Position numbers and translations under genes: made by a program. A stretch of DNA of 64,000 nucleotides from Hahellaceae bacterium (GTDB lineage: Bacteria > Pseudomonadota > Gammaproteobacteria > Pseudomonadales > Oleiphilaceae): the NCBI GenBank assembly GCA_016716085.1, contig JADJWY010000031.1, positions 1 through 64,000 on the forward strand, read 5' to 3'. Below the pieces are notes generated by a model. The model saw only the letters and a program-made list of their open reading frames with translations. It was not told the DNA's origin and did no database searches. Positions 16,726 to 26,576 of this stretch are shown one piece after another (position 1 is the first letter of the stretch; the number at the start of each line of letters is the position of its first letter).

Positions 16726-19700
16726 ATGCCCAAACGTACCGATCTAAAAAGCATTCTGATTCTGGGAGCCGGCCCGATTGTCATCGGCCAGGCATGTGAA
16801 TTTGACTACTCGGGAGCTCAGGCCTGTAAGGCCCTGAGAGAAGAGGGCTATCGAGTGGTGTTGGTCAACTCCAACCCCGCGACCATCATGACCGATCCGG
16901 CCATGGCAGACGCTACTTATATTGAGCCCATCAATTGGAAAAGCGTGGCGCGAATTATTGAGAAAGAGCGCCCTGACGCACTGTTGCCAACGATGGGGGG
17001 GCAGACAGCGTTGAACTGTGCGCTCGACCTGGATCGTGAAGGTGTGTTGGCCAAGTTTGGCGTCGAAATGATCGGTGCAACTCAGGATGCCATTGATAAA
17101 GCAGAAGATCGTGAGCGCTTTGATAAAGCGATGAAGGCGATTGGTCTGGATACGCCACGCTCGTCTATTGCTCACAGCATGGAAGAGGCCTTGCAGGTAG
17201 TTGATCAGATCGGGTTTCCATGCATTATCCGACCGTCATTTACCATGGGTGGTTCCGGCGGCGGTATTGCCTACAACCGTGAAGAGTTTGTTGAAATTTG
17301 TGAGCGTGGGCTGGAACTGTCTCCGACCAGTGAGCTGTTGATTGATGAATCGCTGATTGGTTGGAAAGAGTACGAGATGGAAGTGGTTCGCGACCGCAAC
17401 GATAACTGTATTATCGTGTGCTCGATTGAAAACTTTGATCCGATGGGGGTACATACGGGGGACTCCATCACGGTTGCGCCTGCCCAGACCCTGACTGATA
17501 AGGAATACCAGATCATGCGGAATGCATCGATTATGGTATTGCGTGAGATTGGCGTTGAAACCGGTGGCTCTAACGTGCAGTTCGGGGTGAATCCGACCAA
17601 TGGTCGGATGGTTGTCATCGAGATGAACCCGCGGGTGTCCCGTTCGTCTGCCCTGGCATCCAAAGCAACGGGCTTTCCGATTGCCAAGGTGGCCGCAAAG
17701 CTGGCGGTCGGTTATACGCTGGATGAGTTGCAGAACGATATTACCGGCGGCGTTACGCCGGCCTCCTTTGAGCCATCTATCGATTATGTCGTGACGAAAA
17801 TTCCTCGTTTCACGTTTGAGAAATTTCCGCAGACCAATAACGTTTTGACTACGCAGATGAAGTCCGTCGGAGAGGTTATGGCAATTGGCCGTAACTTCCA
17901 GGAGTCTCTGCAGAAAGCGATGCGTGGGCTGGAAGTGGGTGTGTGTGGTTTTGACCCCAAAATGGACCTCTCGCTGCCGGAAGAGGAAATTCGCGATGCG
18001 CTGGTTCGCGAGCTGAAAACGCCGACCCCTGACCGCTTATGGTATATCGCGGATGCTTTCCGTTTTGGCTTGTCCGTTGAAGAGGTGTTTGCACTGACCA
18101 ATATCGATCCATGGTTTTTGGTGCAGATTGAAGATCTGGTCCGTGACGAGAAGCGTCTGTCTCAGCAAACGCTTGCTGACATGGGGGCAGCTGCGATGCT
18201 GGCGTGCAAGCGAAAAGGCTTCTCGGATGCGCGTATTGCAGCGATTCTGAATGTGAAGGAAGCGGAAGTTCGTGCATATCGTCTGAGTCACAATATTAAG
18301 GCGATCTACAAGCGCGTGGATACCTGTGCGGCGGAGTTTGCGTCATCGACGGCTTATCTCTACTCGAGCTACGATGAAGAGTGCGAGGCGGCGCCGAGCG
18401 ATCGGGAAAAAGTGATTGTCATTGGTGGAGGCCCCAACCGTATCGGTCAAGGGATTGAGTTTGATTATTGCTGCGTACATGCCTCGTTTGCACTGCGAGA
18501 CGCAGGATATGAAACCATAATGATTAACTGTAATCCAGAAACGGTTTCAACCGATTATGATACCTCTGATCGTCTCTACTTCGAGCCCGTTACCCTGGAA
18601 GATGTGCTTGCAATTGTCGATCTTGAGAAGCCGATTGGCGTGATTGTGCAGTACGGTGGCCAAACGCCCCTTAAGTTGGCGCGTGGGCTGGAAGCTGCTG
18701 GCGTGCCGATTATCGGCACCTCTCCAGACGCGATCGACCGGGCGGAAGACCGTGAGCGATTCCAGGAAATGGTGCAGAAGTTGAATTTGAAGCAGCCGCC
18801 CAACGCTACGGCACGCAGTGAGCAGCAGGCGATTGAAAAGGCTACCGCAATCGGCTATCCATTGGTGGTGCGTCCTTCCTACGTATTGGGTGGGCGCGCG
18901 ATGGAAATCGTTTACGACGAGTCGGAACTCGTCAAATACATGCGTGATGCCGTTAAAGTGTCGAATGATAGCCCGGTTCTGTTAGACCACTTCCTCAATG
19001 CAGCAATTGAAGTCGATATTGATGCGATCTCCGATGGTAAAACCGTGGTGATTGGGGCGATCATGCAGCACATCGAGCAGGCGGGCGTTCACTCGGGTGA
19101 CTCGGCGTGCTCATTGCCCCCCTACAGTTTGCCGGACGATGTGCAGGACGCCATGCGTGACATGGTGATCAAGATGGCGTTGGAGCTTCAAGTGGTTGGC
19201 TTGATGAACGTACAGCTTGCCTACCAGGATGGTGATATTTACGTGATCGAAGTTAATCCGCGCGCTTCGCGTACCGTGCCGTTTGTGTCAAAGGCGATTG
19301 GAGTGTCGTTGGCCAAACTGGCAGCCCTGTGTATGTCTGGTAAGACATTGGTGGAACTTGGCTTTACTCACGAAGTGAAACCTAAATATGTGAATGTAAA
19401 AGAGTCGGTGTTTCCCTTCGCCAAATTTGCTGGCGTCGACCCTATTCTTGGGCCGGAAATGAAGTCCACGGGTGAGGTCATGGGCATTGGACGAACCTTT
19501 GATGAGGCCTTTGCCAAGGCTTCATCTGCAGCGAGCGAACGCTTTCCATCCAGCGGTGCGGCCTTTATCAGTGTGCGGGATGTCGACAAGCCGGGAGTGA
19601 TTGATTTGGCTAAGTCACTTCGTCAACAAGGTTTTGACCTGTGGGCCACAGGTGGCACCGCGGATGTGTTGCGAAATGCTGGGCTTGATGTGCGCCAGGT

Positions 19701-19959
19701 AAACAAGGTGCGTGAGGGGCGTCCGCATATCGTCGATGCAATTAAGAATGGCGAAATTCAGCTGATCATTAATACCACGGAAGGGCGCAAGGCCATTGCG
19801 GATTCTGCAGAGATTCGTAAATCTGCATTGCAGAAGCGCGTGACTTACACCACGACCCTGGCGGGTGGTGTGGCGGTAAGCCGTGCAATTAAAGTGGGAC
19901 AGGATCAGGAAGTTTATCGATTGCAGGATATTCACGCTGCAATACAGGTGAAGGCGTAA
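16726..19959 (+). CDS. carB: Carbamoyl-phosphate synthase large subunit
   Basis: CarB makes carbamoyl phosphate from bicarbonate, ammonia and two ATP. It has 1077 residues from ATG 16726 (MPKRTDLKSILILGAGPIVI). Two homologous ATP-grasp halves are visible. The first has FDYSGAQACKALREEGY and PSFTMGGSGGGIAYN. The second starts VIVIGGGPNRIGQGIEFDY, with VRPSYVLGGRAMEIV. A C-terminal MGS allosteric domain begins near residue 940 (GAAFISVRDVDKPG) and contains LWATGGTADVLRNAGL. In E. coli this domain binds UMP and ornithine. greA begins directly at the next base, so the two are coupled. Confidence 0.99.
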   Translation: MPKRTDLKSILILGAGPIVIGQACEFDYSGAQACKALREEGYRVVLVNSNPATIMTDPAMADATYIEPINWKSVARIIEKERPDALLPTMGGQTALNCALDLDREGVLAKFGVEMIGATQDAIDKAEDRERFDKAMKAIGLDTPRSSIAHSMEEALQVVDQIGFPCIIRPSFTMGGSGGGIAYNREEFVEICERGLELSPTSELLIDESLIGWKEYEMEVVRDRNDNCIIVCSIENFDPMGVHTGDSITVAPAQTLTDKEYQIMRNASIMVLREIGVETGGSNVQFGVNPTNGRMVVIEMNPRVSRSSALASKATGFPIAKVAAKLAVGYTLDELQNDITGGVTPASFEPSIDYVVTKIPRFTFEKFPQTNNVLTTQMKSVGEVMAIGRNFQESLQKAMRGLEVGVCGFDPKMDLSLPEEEIRDALVRELKTPTPDRLWYIADAFRFGLSVEEVFALTNIDPWFLVQIEDLVRDEKRLSQQTLADMGAAAMLACKRKGFSDARIAAILNVKEAEVRAYRLSHNIKAIYKRVDTCAAEFASSTAYLYSSYDEECEAAPSDREKVIVIGGGPNRIGQGIEFDYCCVHASFALRDAGYETIMINCNPETVSTDYDTSDRLYFEPVTLEDVLAIVDLEKPIGVIVQYGGQTPLKLARGLEAAGVPIIGTSPDAIDRAEDRERFQEMVQKLNLKQPPNATARSEQQAIEKATAIGYPLVVRPSYVLGGRAMEIVYDESELVKYMRDAVKVSNDSPVLLDHFLNAAIEVDIDAISDGKTVVIGAIMQHIEQAGVHSGDSACSLPPYSLPDDVQDAMRDMVIKMALELQVVGLMNVQLAYQDGDIYVIEVNPRASRTVPFVSKAIGVSLAKLAALCMSGKTLVELGFTHEVKPKYVNVKESVFPFAKFAGVDPILGPEMKSTGEVMGIGRTFDEAFAKASSAASERFPSSGAAFISVRDVDKPGVIDLAKSLRQQGFDLWATGGTADVLRNAGLDVRQVNKVREGRPHIVDAIKNGEIQLIINTTEGRKAIADSAEIRKSALQKRVTYTTTLAGGVAVSRAIKVGQDQEVYRLQDIHAAIQVKA

Positions 19960-20436
19960 ATGAATAAGGTACCAATGACCAAAGCTGGTGAGCAGGCTTT
20001 GCGTGAGGAACTCAATCAGCTCAAAATGCACGAGCGCCCGCGTATTATTCAGGCTATCGCTGAAGCGCGCGAGCACGGCGACCTCAAAGAAAACGCCGAA
20101 TATCATGCGGCACGTGAACAGCAAAGTTTCGCTGAGGGCCGTATTAAGGAAATTGAAGCCAAGTTATCGATGGCGCATGTCATTGATGTGGCCTCTATCC
20201 CCAACACAGGCAAGGTGATATTCGGAACAACCGTCGATATCATCAATACCGATACCGAGCAAACGGTCACCTACACCATCGTGGGAGAGGATGAGGCCAA
20301 TATCAAAGCGGGCAAAATCTCGGTGTCGTCACCGATTGCCCGTGCACTGATTGGTAAGGCGGTGGGAGACCTGGTGTTGGTTCAGGTTCCCAGTGGTAAG
20401 GTCGAATACGAAATCGACGACGTTCGCCACGAGTGA
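19960..20436 (+). CDS. greA: Transcription elongation factor GreA
   Basis: GreA enters the RNA polymerase secondary channel and stimulates cleavage of backtracked RNA. It has 158 residues. The N-terminal coiled coil carries the acidic tip in AREHGDLKENAEYHAAREQQ, with the catalytic D and E, near residues 38-57. The C-terminal FKBP-like domain contains YTIVGEDEANIKAGKISVSS and SPIARALIGKAVGDLV. The ATG abuts the carB stop. Linkage of greA to carAB is known from Pseudomonas. Confidence 0.98.
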   Translation: MNKVPMTKAGEQALREELNQLKMHERPRIIQAIAEAREHGDLKENAEYHAAREQQSFAEGRIKEIEAKLSMAHVIDVASIPNTGKVIFGTTVDIINTDTEQTVTYTIVGEDEANIKAGKISVSSPIARALIGKAVGDLVLVQVPSGKVEYEIDDVRHE

Positions 20437-20440
20437 GCGT

Positions 20441-20761
20441 TCAGATTTTGCTGGCTTGATGGCGCAGAATGTTGGAAAGCTTGGGGTTGGGGCGTGCCTC
20501 TTTACGATAGATCAGTGCCATCTTTCCGATTTTCTGAATAACCTCGGCCCGGACCAGTTCGCAGAGCTCTATCAGGATTTCGCCGCGCGCTTCTCTGTCG
20601 TTGCTGGCGAGTTTGATTTTGATCAGTTCGTGGTCGGTCAGGGCGCGCTCAAGCTCTGAAATAACGCCTTCTGAAACGCCATTTTCAGAAATGATAACGG
20701 TGGGTTTCAGGTGATGGCCGATCGCCTTGAACTGCTGTTTTTGCGATGTCGTTAGCGGCAT
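20441..20761 (-). CDS. yhbY: CRM-domain ribosome assembly RNA-binding protein YhbY
   Basis: YhbY-family proteins bind pre-50S ribosomal RNA. The 106-residue product is a single CRM domain: LTTSQKQQFKAIGHHLKPTV, VIISENGVSEGVISELERAL and HELIKIKLASNDREARGEIL. In the usual GxxG loop position it has SENG rather than a clean GxxG. It is convergent with greA, four bases between stops, and divergent from rlmE, with 40 bases between starts. This is the same arrangement as in Pseudomonas. Confidence 0.94.
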   Translation of the reverse strand: MPLTTSQKQQFKAIGHHLKPTVIISENGVSEGVISELERALTDHELIKIKLASNDREARGEILIELCELVRAEVIQKIGKMALIYRKEARPNPKLSNILRHQASKI

Positions 20762-20801
20762 GGTAATCCTTCCAGGATAAAAAAAGAGGTAGGCTACTCC
20801 T

Positions 20802-21422
20802 ATGGCCCGTTCAAAGTCCAGTAGCAGATGGTTGCAAGAGCATCACAGTGACCAATACGTGAAGCAAGCTCGAGAAGCCGGATATCGCTCCAGGGCCAGC
20901 TATAAATTGCTCGAGCTGGATCGTCTGGATCGTTTTCTCAAGCCTGGCGGCACCATTGTGGATCTGGGGGCTGCGCCAGGGGGGTGGTCACAGATCGCTG
21001 CGGAGCGGGTAGGTCATAACGGCAGAGTGATTGCCTGTGACATTCTGCAAATGGATAGTTTGCCGGGCGTAGACTTCATTCATGGCGACTTTACAGAAGA
21101 GAGTACGCTGGAATCCTTGCTGAATGTGATCGGTGAAGACCCGGTAGACGTTGTAATTTCCGATATGGCCCCCAATATGTCGGGTAACAAGGCGATTGAT
21201 ATACCGTTATCGATGTATCTGGTTGAGCTGGCGTTCGACCTGGCTGGTAAGGTGCTGAAGAAAAATGGTGTGTTTGTCGCGAAAGTCTTTCATGGTGAAG
21301 GGTTCGATGCCTTGTTAAAAGAAGCGCGGGGTGTGTTTAAAACAGTGGTTATCCGAAAGCCGGATGCCTCGCGTGCCAGATCGAGGGAAACCTACCTGGT
21401 TGGAAAAGGCTATATTGGTTAG
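20802..21422 (+). CDS. rlmE: 23S rRNA 2'-O-ribose U2552 methyltransferase RlmE
   Basis: RlmE (RrmJ/FtsJ) methylates U2552 in the 50S A-loop using SAM and is heat-shock linked in E. coli. It has 206 residues. YRSRASYKLLELDRLDRFLK carries the first catalytic Lys. The SAM motif is GGTIVDLGAAPGGWSQIAAE. VDVVISDMAPNMSGNKAIDI has the catalytic Asp, and FVAKVFHGEGFDALL has the second Lys. RKPDASRARSRETYLVGKG closes the protein. ftsH follows on the same strand, the conserved pairing. Confidence 0.98.
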   Translation: MARSKSSSRWLQEHHSDQYVKQAREAGYRSRASYKLLELDRLDRFLKPGGTIVDLGAAPGGWSQIAAERVGHNGRVIACDILQMDSLPGVDFIHGDFTEESTLESLLNVIGEDPVDVVISDMAPNMSGNKAIDIPLSMYLVELAFDLAGKVLKKNGVFVAKVFHGEGFDALLKEARGVFKTVVIRKPDASRARSRETYLVGKGYIG

Positions 21423-21546
21423 TTCATTGCTATCGAGACGTTAACAAAAATCAATTTTGATTCGCTGGCGGGCTGGCGTAGCTTGTAGTAAGGTTCTAGT
21501 TAGTCATAGTTTCGTCAATTCGAAAGTTATAGAGAAGGGGAATCCC

Positions 21547-23478
21547 TTGAGCGACATGGCAAAAAATTTACTCCTTTGGCTGGTTATTGCCGCTGTTTTA
21601 TTGACGGTGTTCAATAATTTCAACGTGCCAAGCTCGTCCCAGAAGATGAACTATTCCGAGTTTATTCAGCTGGTTGACAATGGCCAGGTTCGGAAAGTGG
21701 TTATCGATGGCTTAATTATTGATGGCGAGCGGGCCGATGGTGCACGCTTCTCCACCGTGCGGCCCAATGTGCTGGATGTTGATCTGATCAGTGACCTGCT
21801 CAAGAACAACGTGATTGTCGAAGGGCGTGAGCCTGAGAAGCAAAGTATCTGGACGCAGCTGCTTGTGGCTTCTTTTCCGATCCTCGTCATTATTGCTGTC
21901 TTTATGTTCTTTATGCGACAGATGCAGGGTGGCGCGGGTGGCAAAGGCCCGATGGCCTTTGGGAAAAGCAAAGCCCGCTTGATGGGTGAAGATCAAATCA
22001 AAACCACGTTTGCTGATGTGGCCGGGGTTGATGAGGCCAAAGAAGAGGTTAAAGAACTCGTCGAATTCTTGCGTGACCCAAGTAAGTTTCAGCGCCTGGG
22101 AGGTCGTATTCCGAGAGGCGTGCTAATGGTGGGGTCTCCGGGAACGGGTAAAACACTGCTGGCGAAAGCGATCGCGGGTGAGGCCAAGGTTCCGTTTTTC
22201 TCGATTTCCGGGTCTGATTTCGTCGAGATGTTTGTCGGTGTAGGCGCCTCGCGTGTCAGGGATATGTTTGATCAGGCGAAGAAGCAGGCGCCTTGCATTA
22301 TCTTCATTGATGAAATCGACGCGGTCGGTCGCCATCGAGGTGCTGGATTAGGCGGTGGACATGATGAGCGCGAGCAGACGCTCAATCAGTTGCTCGTCGA
22401 GATGGATGGTTTTGAAGGTAATGAAGGCATCATCGTGATTGCTGCAACCAACCGACCGGATGTTCTGGACCCAGCCCTATTGCGACCCGGACGGTTCGAC
22501 CGTCAGGTGGTCGTCGGTCTGCCGGATATTATTGGCCGAGAGCAAATCCTGAAGGTTCACATGCGAAAAGTGCCTCTGGAGGATGGTGTGGATCCCAAAG
22601 TGATTGCACGGGGAACGCCAGGCTTCTCGGGTGCGGATCTCGCAAACCTGGTGAATGAAGCGGCGCTTTTTGCTGCGAGGGCGAATAAGCGTACGGTCGG
22701 CATGCAAGACCTGGAGCTGGCAAAAGACAAAATCATGATGGGCACTGAGCGCAAATCCATGGTGATGTCTGAGAAGGAGAAGCGGAACACTGCTTATCAC
22801 GAAGCGGGACATGCAATTGTTGGTCGTCTGAGTCCGGAACACGATCCTGTGTACAAGGTGAGTATTATTCCGCGCGGCCGGGCACTGGGTGTGACTATGT
22901 TCCTGCCGGAGGAGGACCGCTATAGCCATAGTCGTCAGTCATTGATCAGCATGATTTGCTCGCTTTTCGGTGGGCGAATCGCAGAAGAGCTGACGCTGGG
23001 TGCGTCTGGCGTGACGACGGGTGCGTCTAACGATATCAAGCGTGCCACCGAGCTTGCGCGTAATATGGTGACCAAGTGGGGCTTGTCCGAGAAGTTGGGC
23101 CCACTGATGTATGATGATGACAGTGAAGAAGTGTTTTTGGGGCGTAGCGCGGGGCACTCGCCCAAAGTCTATTCGCCGGAAACGGCCCAGCGCATCGATG
23201 AGGAGGTTCGCTCCATCATTGACGACTGTTATGATCATGCCAAACACCTGATTGTGGAAAATATGGCTAAACTCCACGCCATGGCGGATGCGTTAATGAA
23301 GTATGAGACCATCGATTCCGAGCAGATCGATGCCATCATGGCGGGCAAAGAGCCTTCACCCCCTAAAGGGTGGGGTGATTCCAATACCCCAACAGGAGGG
23401 GGGGCTGGTCCTCGCGCCAAAGAAACACCTGATGAGGTGCCTGGTAGCGGAATTGGTGGGCCTGCCGGTGAACACTGA
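21547..23478 (+). CDS. ftsH: ATP-dependent membrane zinc protease FtsH
   Basis: FtsH is a hexameric inner-membrane AAA protease that degrades misfolded membrane proteins and regulators such as sigma-32 and LpxC. Start TTG 21547 (SDMAKNLLLWLVIAAVLLTV) is chosen because an AGAAGGGG site lies six bases upstream; ATG 21556 is the alternative. This gives 643 residues. TM1 is at residues 5-25 and TM2 near 100-125 (VASFPILVIIAVFMFFMRQM). Walker A is GSPGTGKTLLAKAIAGEA, Walker B IIFIDEIDAVG, second region of homology ATNRPDVLDPALLRPGRFDR, and the zinc site HEAGH. The C-terminal tail is Gly/Pro-rich. Confidence 0.98.
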   Translation: MSDMAKNLLLWLVIAAVLLTVFNNFNVPSSSQKMNYSEFIQLVDNGQVRKVVIDGLIIDGERADGARFSTVRPNVLDVDLISDLLKNNVIVEGREPEKQSIWTQLLVASFPILVIIAVFMFFMRQMQGGAGGKGPMAFGKSKARLMGEDQIKTTFADVAGVDEAKEEVKELVEFLRDPSKFQRLGGRIPRGVLMVGSPGTGKTLLAKAIAGEAKVPFFSISGSDFVEMFVGVGASRVRDMFDQAKKQAPCIIFIDEIDAVGRHRGAGLGGGHDEREQTLNQLLVEMDGFEGNEGIIVIAATNRPDVLDPALLRPGRFDRQVVVGLPDIIGREQILKVHMRKVPLEDGVDPKVIARGTPGFSGADLANLVNEAALFAARANKRTVGMQDLELAKDKIMMGTERKSMVMSEKEKRNTAYHEAGHAIVGRLSPEHDPVYKVSIIPRGRALGVTMFLPEEDRYSHSRQSLISMICSLFGGRIAEELTLGASGVTTGASNDIKRATELARNMVTKWGLSEKLGPLMYDDDSEEVFLGRSAGHSPKVYSPETAQRIDEEVRSIIDDCYDHAKHLIVENMAKLHAMADALMKYETIDSEQIDAIMAGKEPSPPKGWGDSNTPTGGGAGPRAKETPDEVPGSGIGGPAGEH

Positions 23479-23504
23479 TTAACGTTATTGTCGTATGGAT
23501 AAAA

Positions 23505-23533
23505 AACCCGACTCCGTGTCGGGTTCTTTTTTT
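23505..23533 (+). terminator. Terminator after ftsH
   Basis: AACCCGAC and GTCGGGTT form a strong stem with a TCCGT loop, followed by C and seven Ts. It separates rlmE-ftsH from folP, which starts eight bases later, so folP needs read-through or a promoter inside ftsH. Confidence 0.85.
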
Positions 23534-23541
23534 GGTGGTCT

Positions 23542-24372
23542 ATGAACTTTGAGCTTAAAACGCGGCGCCTCGATTTATCTGAGCCTGCTGTCATGGGTAT
23601 TCTGAATGTGACGCCTGATTCCTTCTCGGATGGTGGTCGATTTAAGGGGGTGGATGCGGCCCTCCGGCACGCGGAACAAATGCTTGTGGAGGGGGCGAGA
23701 ATTATCGACGTTGGGGGAGAGTCAACCCGACCGGGTGCGCGCTCAGTCTCTGTAAATGAAGAGTTGGATCGGGTGCTTCCTGTGGTTGAGGCAATCAAGG
23801 CTAAATTGGATGTGGCTGTTTCAGTGGACACCAGTCAGCCGGAGGTGGCCGAAACGGCCATCGCGCTTGGGATTGATTTGATAAATGATGTGAGGGCCCT
23901 GGCTCGTGAGGGAATGGCAGAGTTGGTGGTCACCAATGACATGCCGGTATGTCTCATGCACATGCAGGGGCAGCCTGCGACCATGCAGGCTGCCCCTAGC
24001 TACGGCTCTGTGGTCGAGGACGTCTGCAATTTTCTTGACGATCGGGCGAAACGCCTGGAGCAGATGGGGCTGGCGTCATCCCGGATAATACTGGATCCAG
24101 GGTTCGGTTTTGGTAAGCGTTTGGAGGATAACCTTCATTTGCTAGCCGAGCTGCGCCGGATAGAACAGTTGGGGTTCCCGATTCTGGTTGGGCTTTCACG
24201 TAAGAGTATGTTGGGTCAGTTAACCGGGCGTCAGGTAGCTGAAAGGCTCGCAGGCAGTGTGGCCGCTGCTACAATATCCGTGTTACACGGTGCATCTATC
24301 CTTCGTGTGCATGATGTTGCCGAGACGGTGGATGCCATAAAAATAGCCAATGCGATAATCAGGATGGAATAG
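23542..24372 (+). CDS. folP: Dihydropteroate synthase
   Basis: FolP condenses p-aminobenzoate with the pterin diphosphate in folate synthesis and is the sulfonamide target. It has 276 residues, a TIM barrel. Pterin-site motifs are MGILNVTPDSFSDGGRF (near residue 18), IIDVGGESTRPGARSVS (near 54) and the sequence LDPGFGFGK (near 188). The C-terminal RVHDVAETVDAIKIANAI closes the barrel. glmM follows four bases after its stop. The ftsH-folP-glmM order is conserved in gammaproteobacteria. Confidence 0.98.
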   Translation: MNFELKTRRLDLSEPAVMGILNVTPDSFSDGGRFKGVDAALRHAEQMLVEGARIIDVGGESTRPGARSVSVNEELDRVLPVVEAIKAKLDVAVSVDTSQPEVAETAIALGIDLINDVRALAREGMAELVVTNDMPVCLMHMQGQPATMQAAPSYGSVVEDVCNFLDDRAKRLEQMGLASSRIILDPGFGFGKRLEDNLHLLAELRRIEQLGFPILVGLSRKSMLGQLTGRQVAERLAGSVAAATISVLHGASILRVHDVAETVDAIKIANAIIRME

Positions 24373-24376
24373 CAGA

Positions 24377-25714
24377 ATGGGTAAACGATATTTTGGAACT
24401 GACGGAATACGCGGGTGTGTAGGAGAGGAGCCGATCACGCCGGAATTTATGCTCAAGCTCGGTTGGGCTGTAGGGCGGGTTTTTCGTCGGGATGGTAAGC
24501 GAAACCGTGTGTTGATTGGGAAGGATACGCGTCTTTCCGGCTATATGTTTGAGTCTGCATTGGAGGCTGGGCTTGCTGCAGCGGGGATTGACGTTGCCTT
24601 GCTTGGGCCGATTCCGACGCCAGCCATTGCGCACTTAACCCGGACCTATCGGGCGGTTGCCGGAATTGTCATTAGCGCATCCCATAATCCATACAACGAC
24701 AACGGCGTGAAATTCTTTTCATCGCAGGGCATGAAATTGCCGGATGAAGTTGAACTGGCCATTGAGGAACAGTTGGCGCAGCCCATGACCTTGATTGACT
24801 CCAGTCAGTTGGGGAAGGCGGCACGCTTCGAGGATGCCAAGGGTCGTTACATTGAGTTTTGCAAGAGTACGGTGCAATTCAACTTATCCTTCTCTGGTTT
24901 GAAGGTCGTTCTGGATTGTGCCGAAGGTGCAACCTACCAGGTGGCTCCCAGTGTGTTTCGCGAGATGGGGGCGCACGTTGAGAGTATTGGCGTCACGCCT
25001 AATGGTCTCAATATCAATGAGAATATTGGTTCAACCCACCCAGAGGCGCTCAGAGAAAAAGTGTTGGCATCGGGAGCGGATGTTGGGATCGCCTTCGATG
25101 GCGATGGCGATCGGGTTGTAATGGTCGATCACAAGGGTGAGATTGTGGATGGTGATGAGTTGTTGTATATCATCGCCATGGATCGTAAACAGAAGGGGCG
25201 CTTACCGGGGGGCGTGGTTGGCACGCTAATGACCAATTACGGCGCGGAACTGGCATTCAGGGAGGCTGGAATTCCTTTTGAGCGTGCACGGGTTGGGGAT
25301 CGGTATGTCATGGAAGTGCTGTCTAAAAACGGTTGGCTATTAGGCGGCGAGGGGAGTGGTCACCTGGTTGCGTTGGATTGCACAACCACGGGTGATGGCA
25401 TTATCTCTGCGCTGCAGGTGCTGGCAGCGATGGTTAGCAGTGGAAAGAGCTTGCATGATATTAAGCAGGGTATGCAAAAACTTCCTCAGTTAATGATCAA
25501 TGTCAGGGTTTCTGAGCGCAAAGATCCGATGTCGATCGAGGCCATTCGTCGGGCTGCAGACGCTGCAGAGCAGCGTCTGGCGGGGCAGGGGCGCGTGTTG
25601 TTGCGTCCGTCTGGAACCGAGCCGCTGATTCGTGTTATGGCTGAAGGGCGTGACGCGAGCCTGGTGCAGCAGGTGGCAAAGGAGCTTGCTGCAATTGTGG
25701 AGGCCTCTATGTAG
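24377..25714 (+). CDS. glmM: Phosphoglucosamine mutase
   Basis: GlmM converts glucosamine-6-phosphate to glucosamine-1-phosphate for UDP-GlcNAc, the precursor of peptidoglycan and lipopolysaccharide. It has 445 residues, standard. The N-terminal RYFGTDGIRGCVGEEPITPE is followed by the phosphoserine loop GIVISASHNPYNDNGVKFF (near residue 100), the Mg site AFDGDGDRVVMVD, the sugar loop GGEGSGHLV, and the C-terminal phosphate loop LLRPSGTEPLIRVMAEG. It starts four bases after folP and is surely co-transcribed. Confidence 0.98.
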   Translation: MGKRYFGTDGIRGCVGEEPITPEFMLKLGWAVGRVFRRDGKRNRVLIGKDTRLSGYMFESALEAGLAAAGIDVALLGPIPTPAIAHLTRTYRAVAGIVISASHNPYNDNGVKFFSSQGMKLPDEVELAIEEQLAQPMTLIDSSQLGKAARFEDAKGRYIEFCKSTVQFNLSFSGLKVVLDCAEGATYQVAPSVFREMGAHVESIGVTPNGLNINENIGSTHPEALREKVLASGADVGIAFDGDGDRVVMVDHKGEIVDGDELLYIIAMDRKQKGRLPGGVVGTLMTNYGAELAFREAGIPFERARVGDRYVMEVLSKNGWLLGGEGSGHLVALDCTTTGDGIISALQVLAAMVSSGKSLHDIKQGMQKLPQLMINVRVSERKDPMSIEAIRRAADAAEQRLAGQGRVLLRPSGTEPLIRVMAEGRDASLVQQVAKELAAIVEASM

Positions 25715-25821
25715 TTTAGGTTTTGGCGCAAGAGCACGCTAAGTTTCGAAGTGTGATAACGGCTTGTATCTTGGTCGAACTTTAGATAGTATCTGCGCCT
25801 CGCTGAATTTGGAGTTGCCAG

Positions 25822-26562
25822 ATGGCTCAGAAACTTATTGCAGGTAACTGGAAGTCAAATGGCAGTCTGGCCGACTTGGATGCGTTTATTAATGAGATAA
25901 GCGCCGCTGCAGGTCTGCTGTCGCGTGCAGAAGTCGTGCTGTGCCCCCCTTTTGTCTATTTGCAAAATGCGGTCAGTCTGTGCGGTGGTCACCTGGCAGT
26001 GGGGGCTCAGAATTGCTCGATGCAGGGTGCAGGAGCATTTACAGGGGAGGTTGCCTCTGAAATGCTGGTCGACCTTGGCGTTCAGTGGGTGATTGTGGGG
26101 CATTCTGAGCGGCGTGAGTTGTTCGGAGAGTCGGATGCGGTGGTGCTTGAGAAGGTCAAGCGTGCGCTGGCGTCAGGGTTGAAAGTGATGCTGTGTGTGG
26201 GTGAGAGCCTTGCGCAGCGTGAGCAGGGAGATGCTACTCGGATTGTAGTAAAGCAGCTTTCTGTTGTGCTGTCTGAGTTGACGTCACTTGAGTCGCTGGT
26301 TGTCGCCTATGAGCCCGTCTGGGCAATTGGTACCGGGAAAACCGCCTCTGCTGGAGATGCGCAGGAGATGCATGCCGCCATCAAGGCTGAGTTGCTGGCC
26401 TCGGGTTTAAAGGGTGCTTCATCGGTAAAAGTGCTATATGGCGGAAGCGTCAAAGGTAGCAATGCGGCAGAGTTATTTGCCCAAAAGGATATTGATGGTG
26501 CGCTGGTGGGTGGCGCGTCATTAAAAGCTAAAGATTTTTTGGCGATTATCGCTGAAAGCTGA
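25822..26562 (+). CDS. tpiA: Triosephosphate isomerase
   Basis: TpiA interconverts dihydroxyacetone phosphate and glyceraldehyde-3-phosphate. It has 246 residues. The catalytic Lys and Asn are in LIAGNWKSNGSL, the catalytic His in VIVGHSERRELFGESD, and the catalytic Glu in VVAYEPVWAIGTGKTASAGD, with loop 6 right after. The phosphate-binding end is VLYGGSVKGSNAAELF. Start ATG 25822 after a TTGGAG site. A 107-base gap to glmM probably contains its own promoter, though no clear hexamers stand out. secG follows 14 bases later, the usual gammaproteobacterial pair. Confidence 0.98.
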   Translation: MAQKLIAGNWKSNGSLADLDAFINEISAAAGLLSRAEVVLCPPFVYLQNAVSLCGGHLAVGAQNCSMQGAGAFTGEVASEMLVDLGVQWVIVGHSERRELFGESDAVVLEKVKRALASGLKVMLCVGESLAQREQGDATRIVVKQLSVVLSELTSLESLVVAYEPVWAIGTGKTASAGDAQEMHAAIKAELLASGLKGASSVKVLYGGSVKGSNAAELFAQKDIDGALVGGASLKAKDFLAIIAES

Positions 26563-26576
26563 CAGAGTTTAGAGAT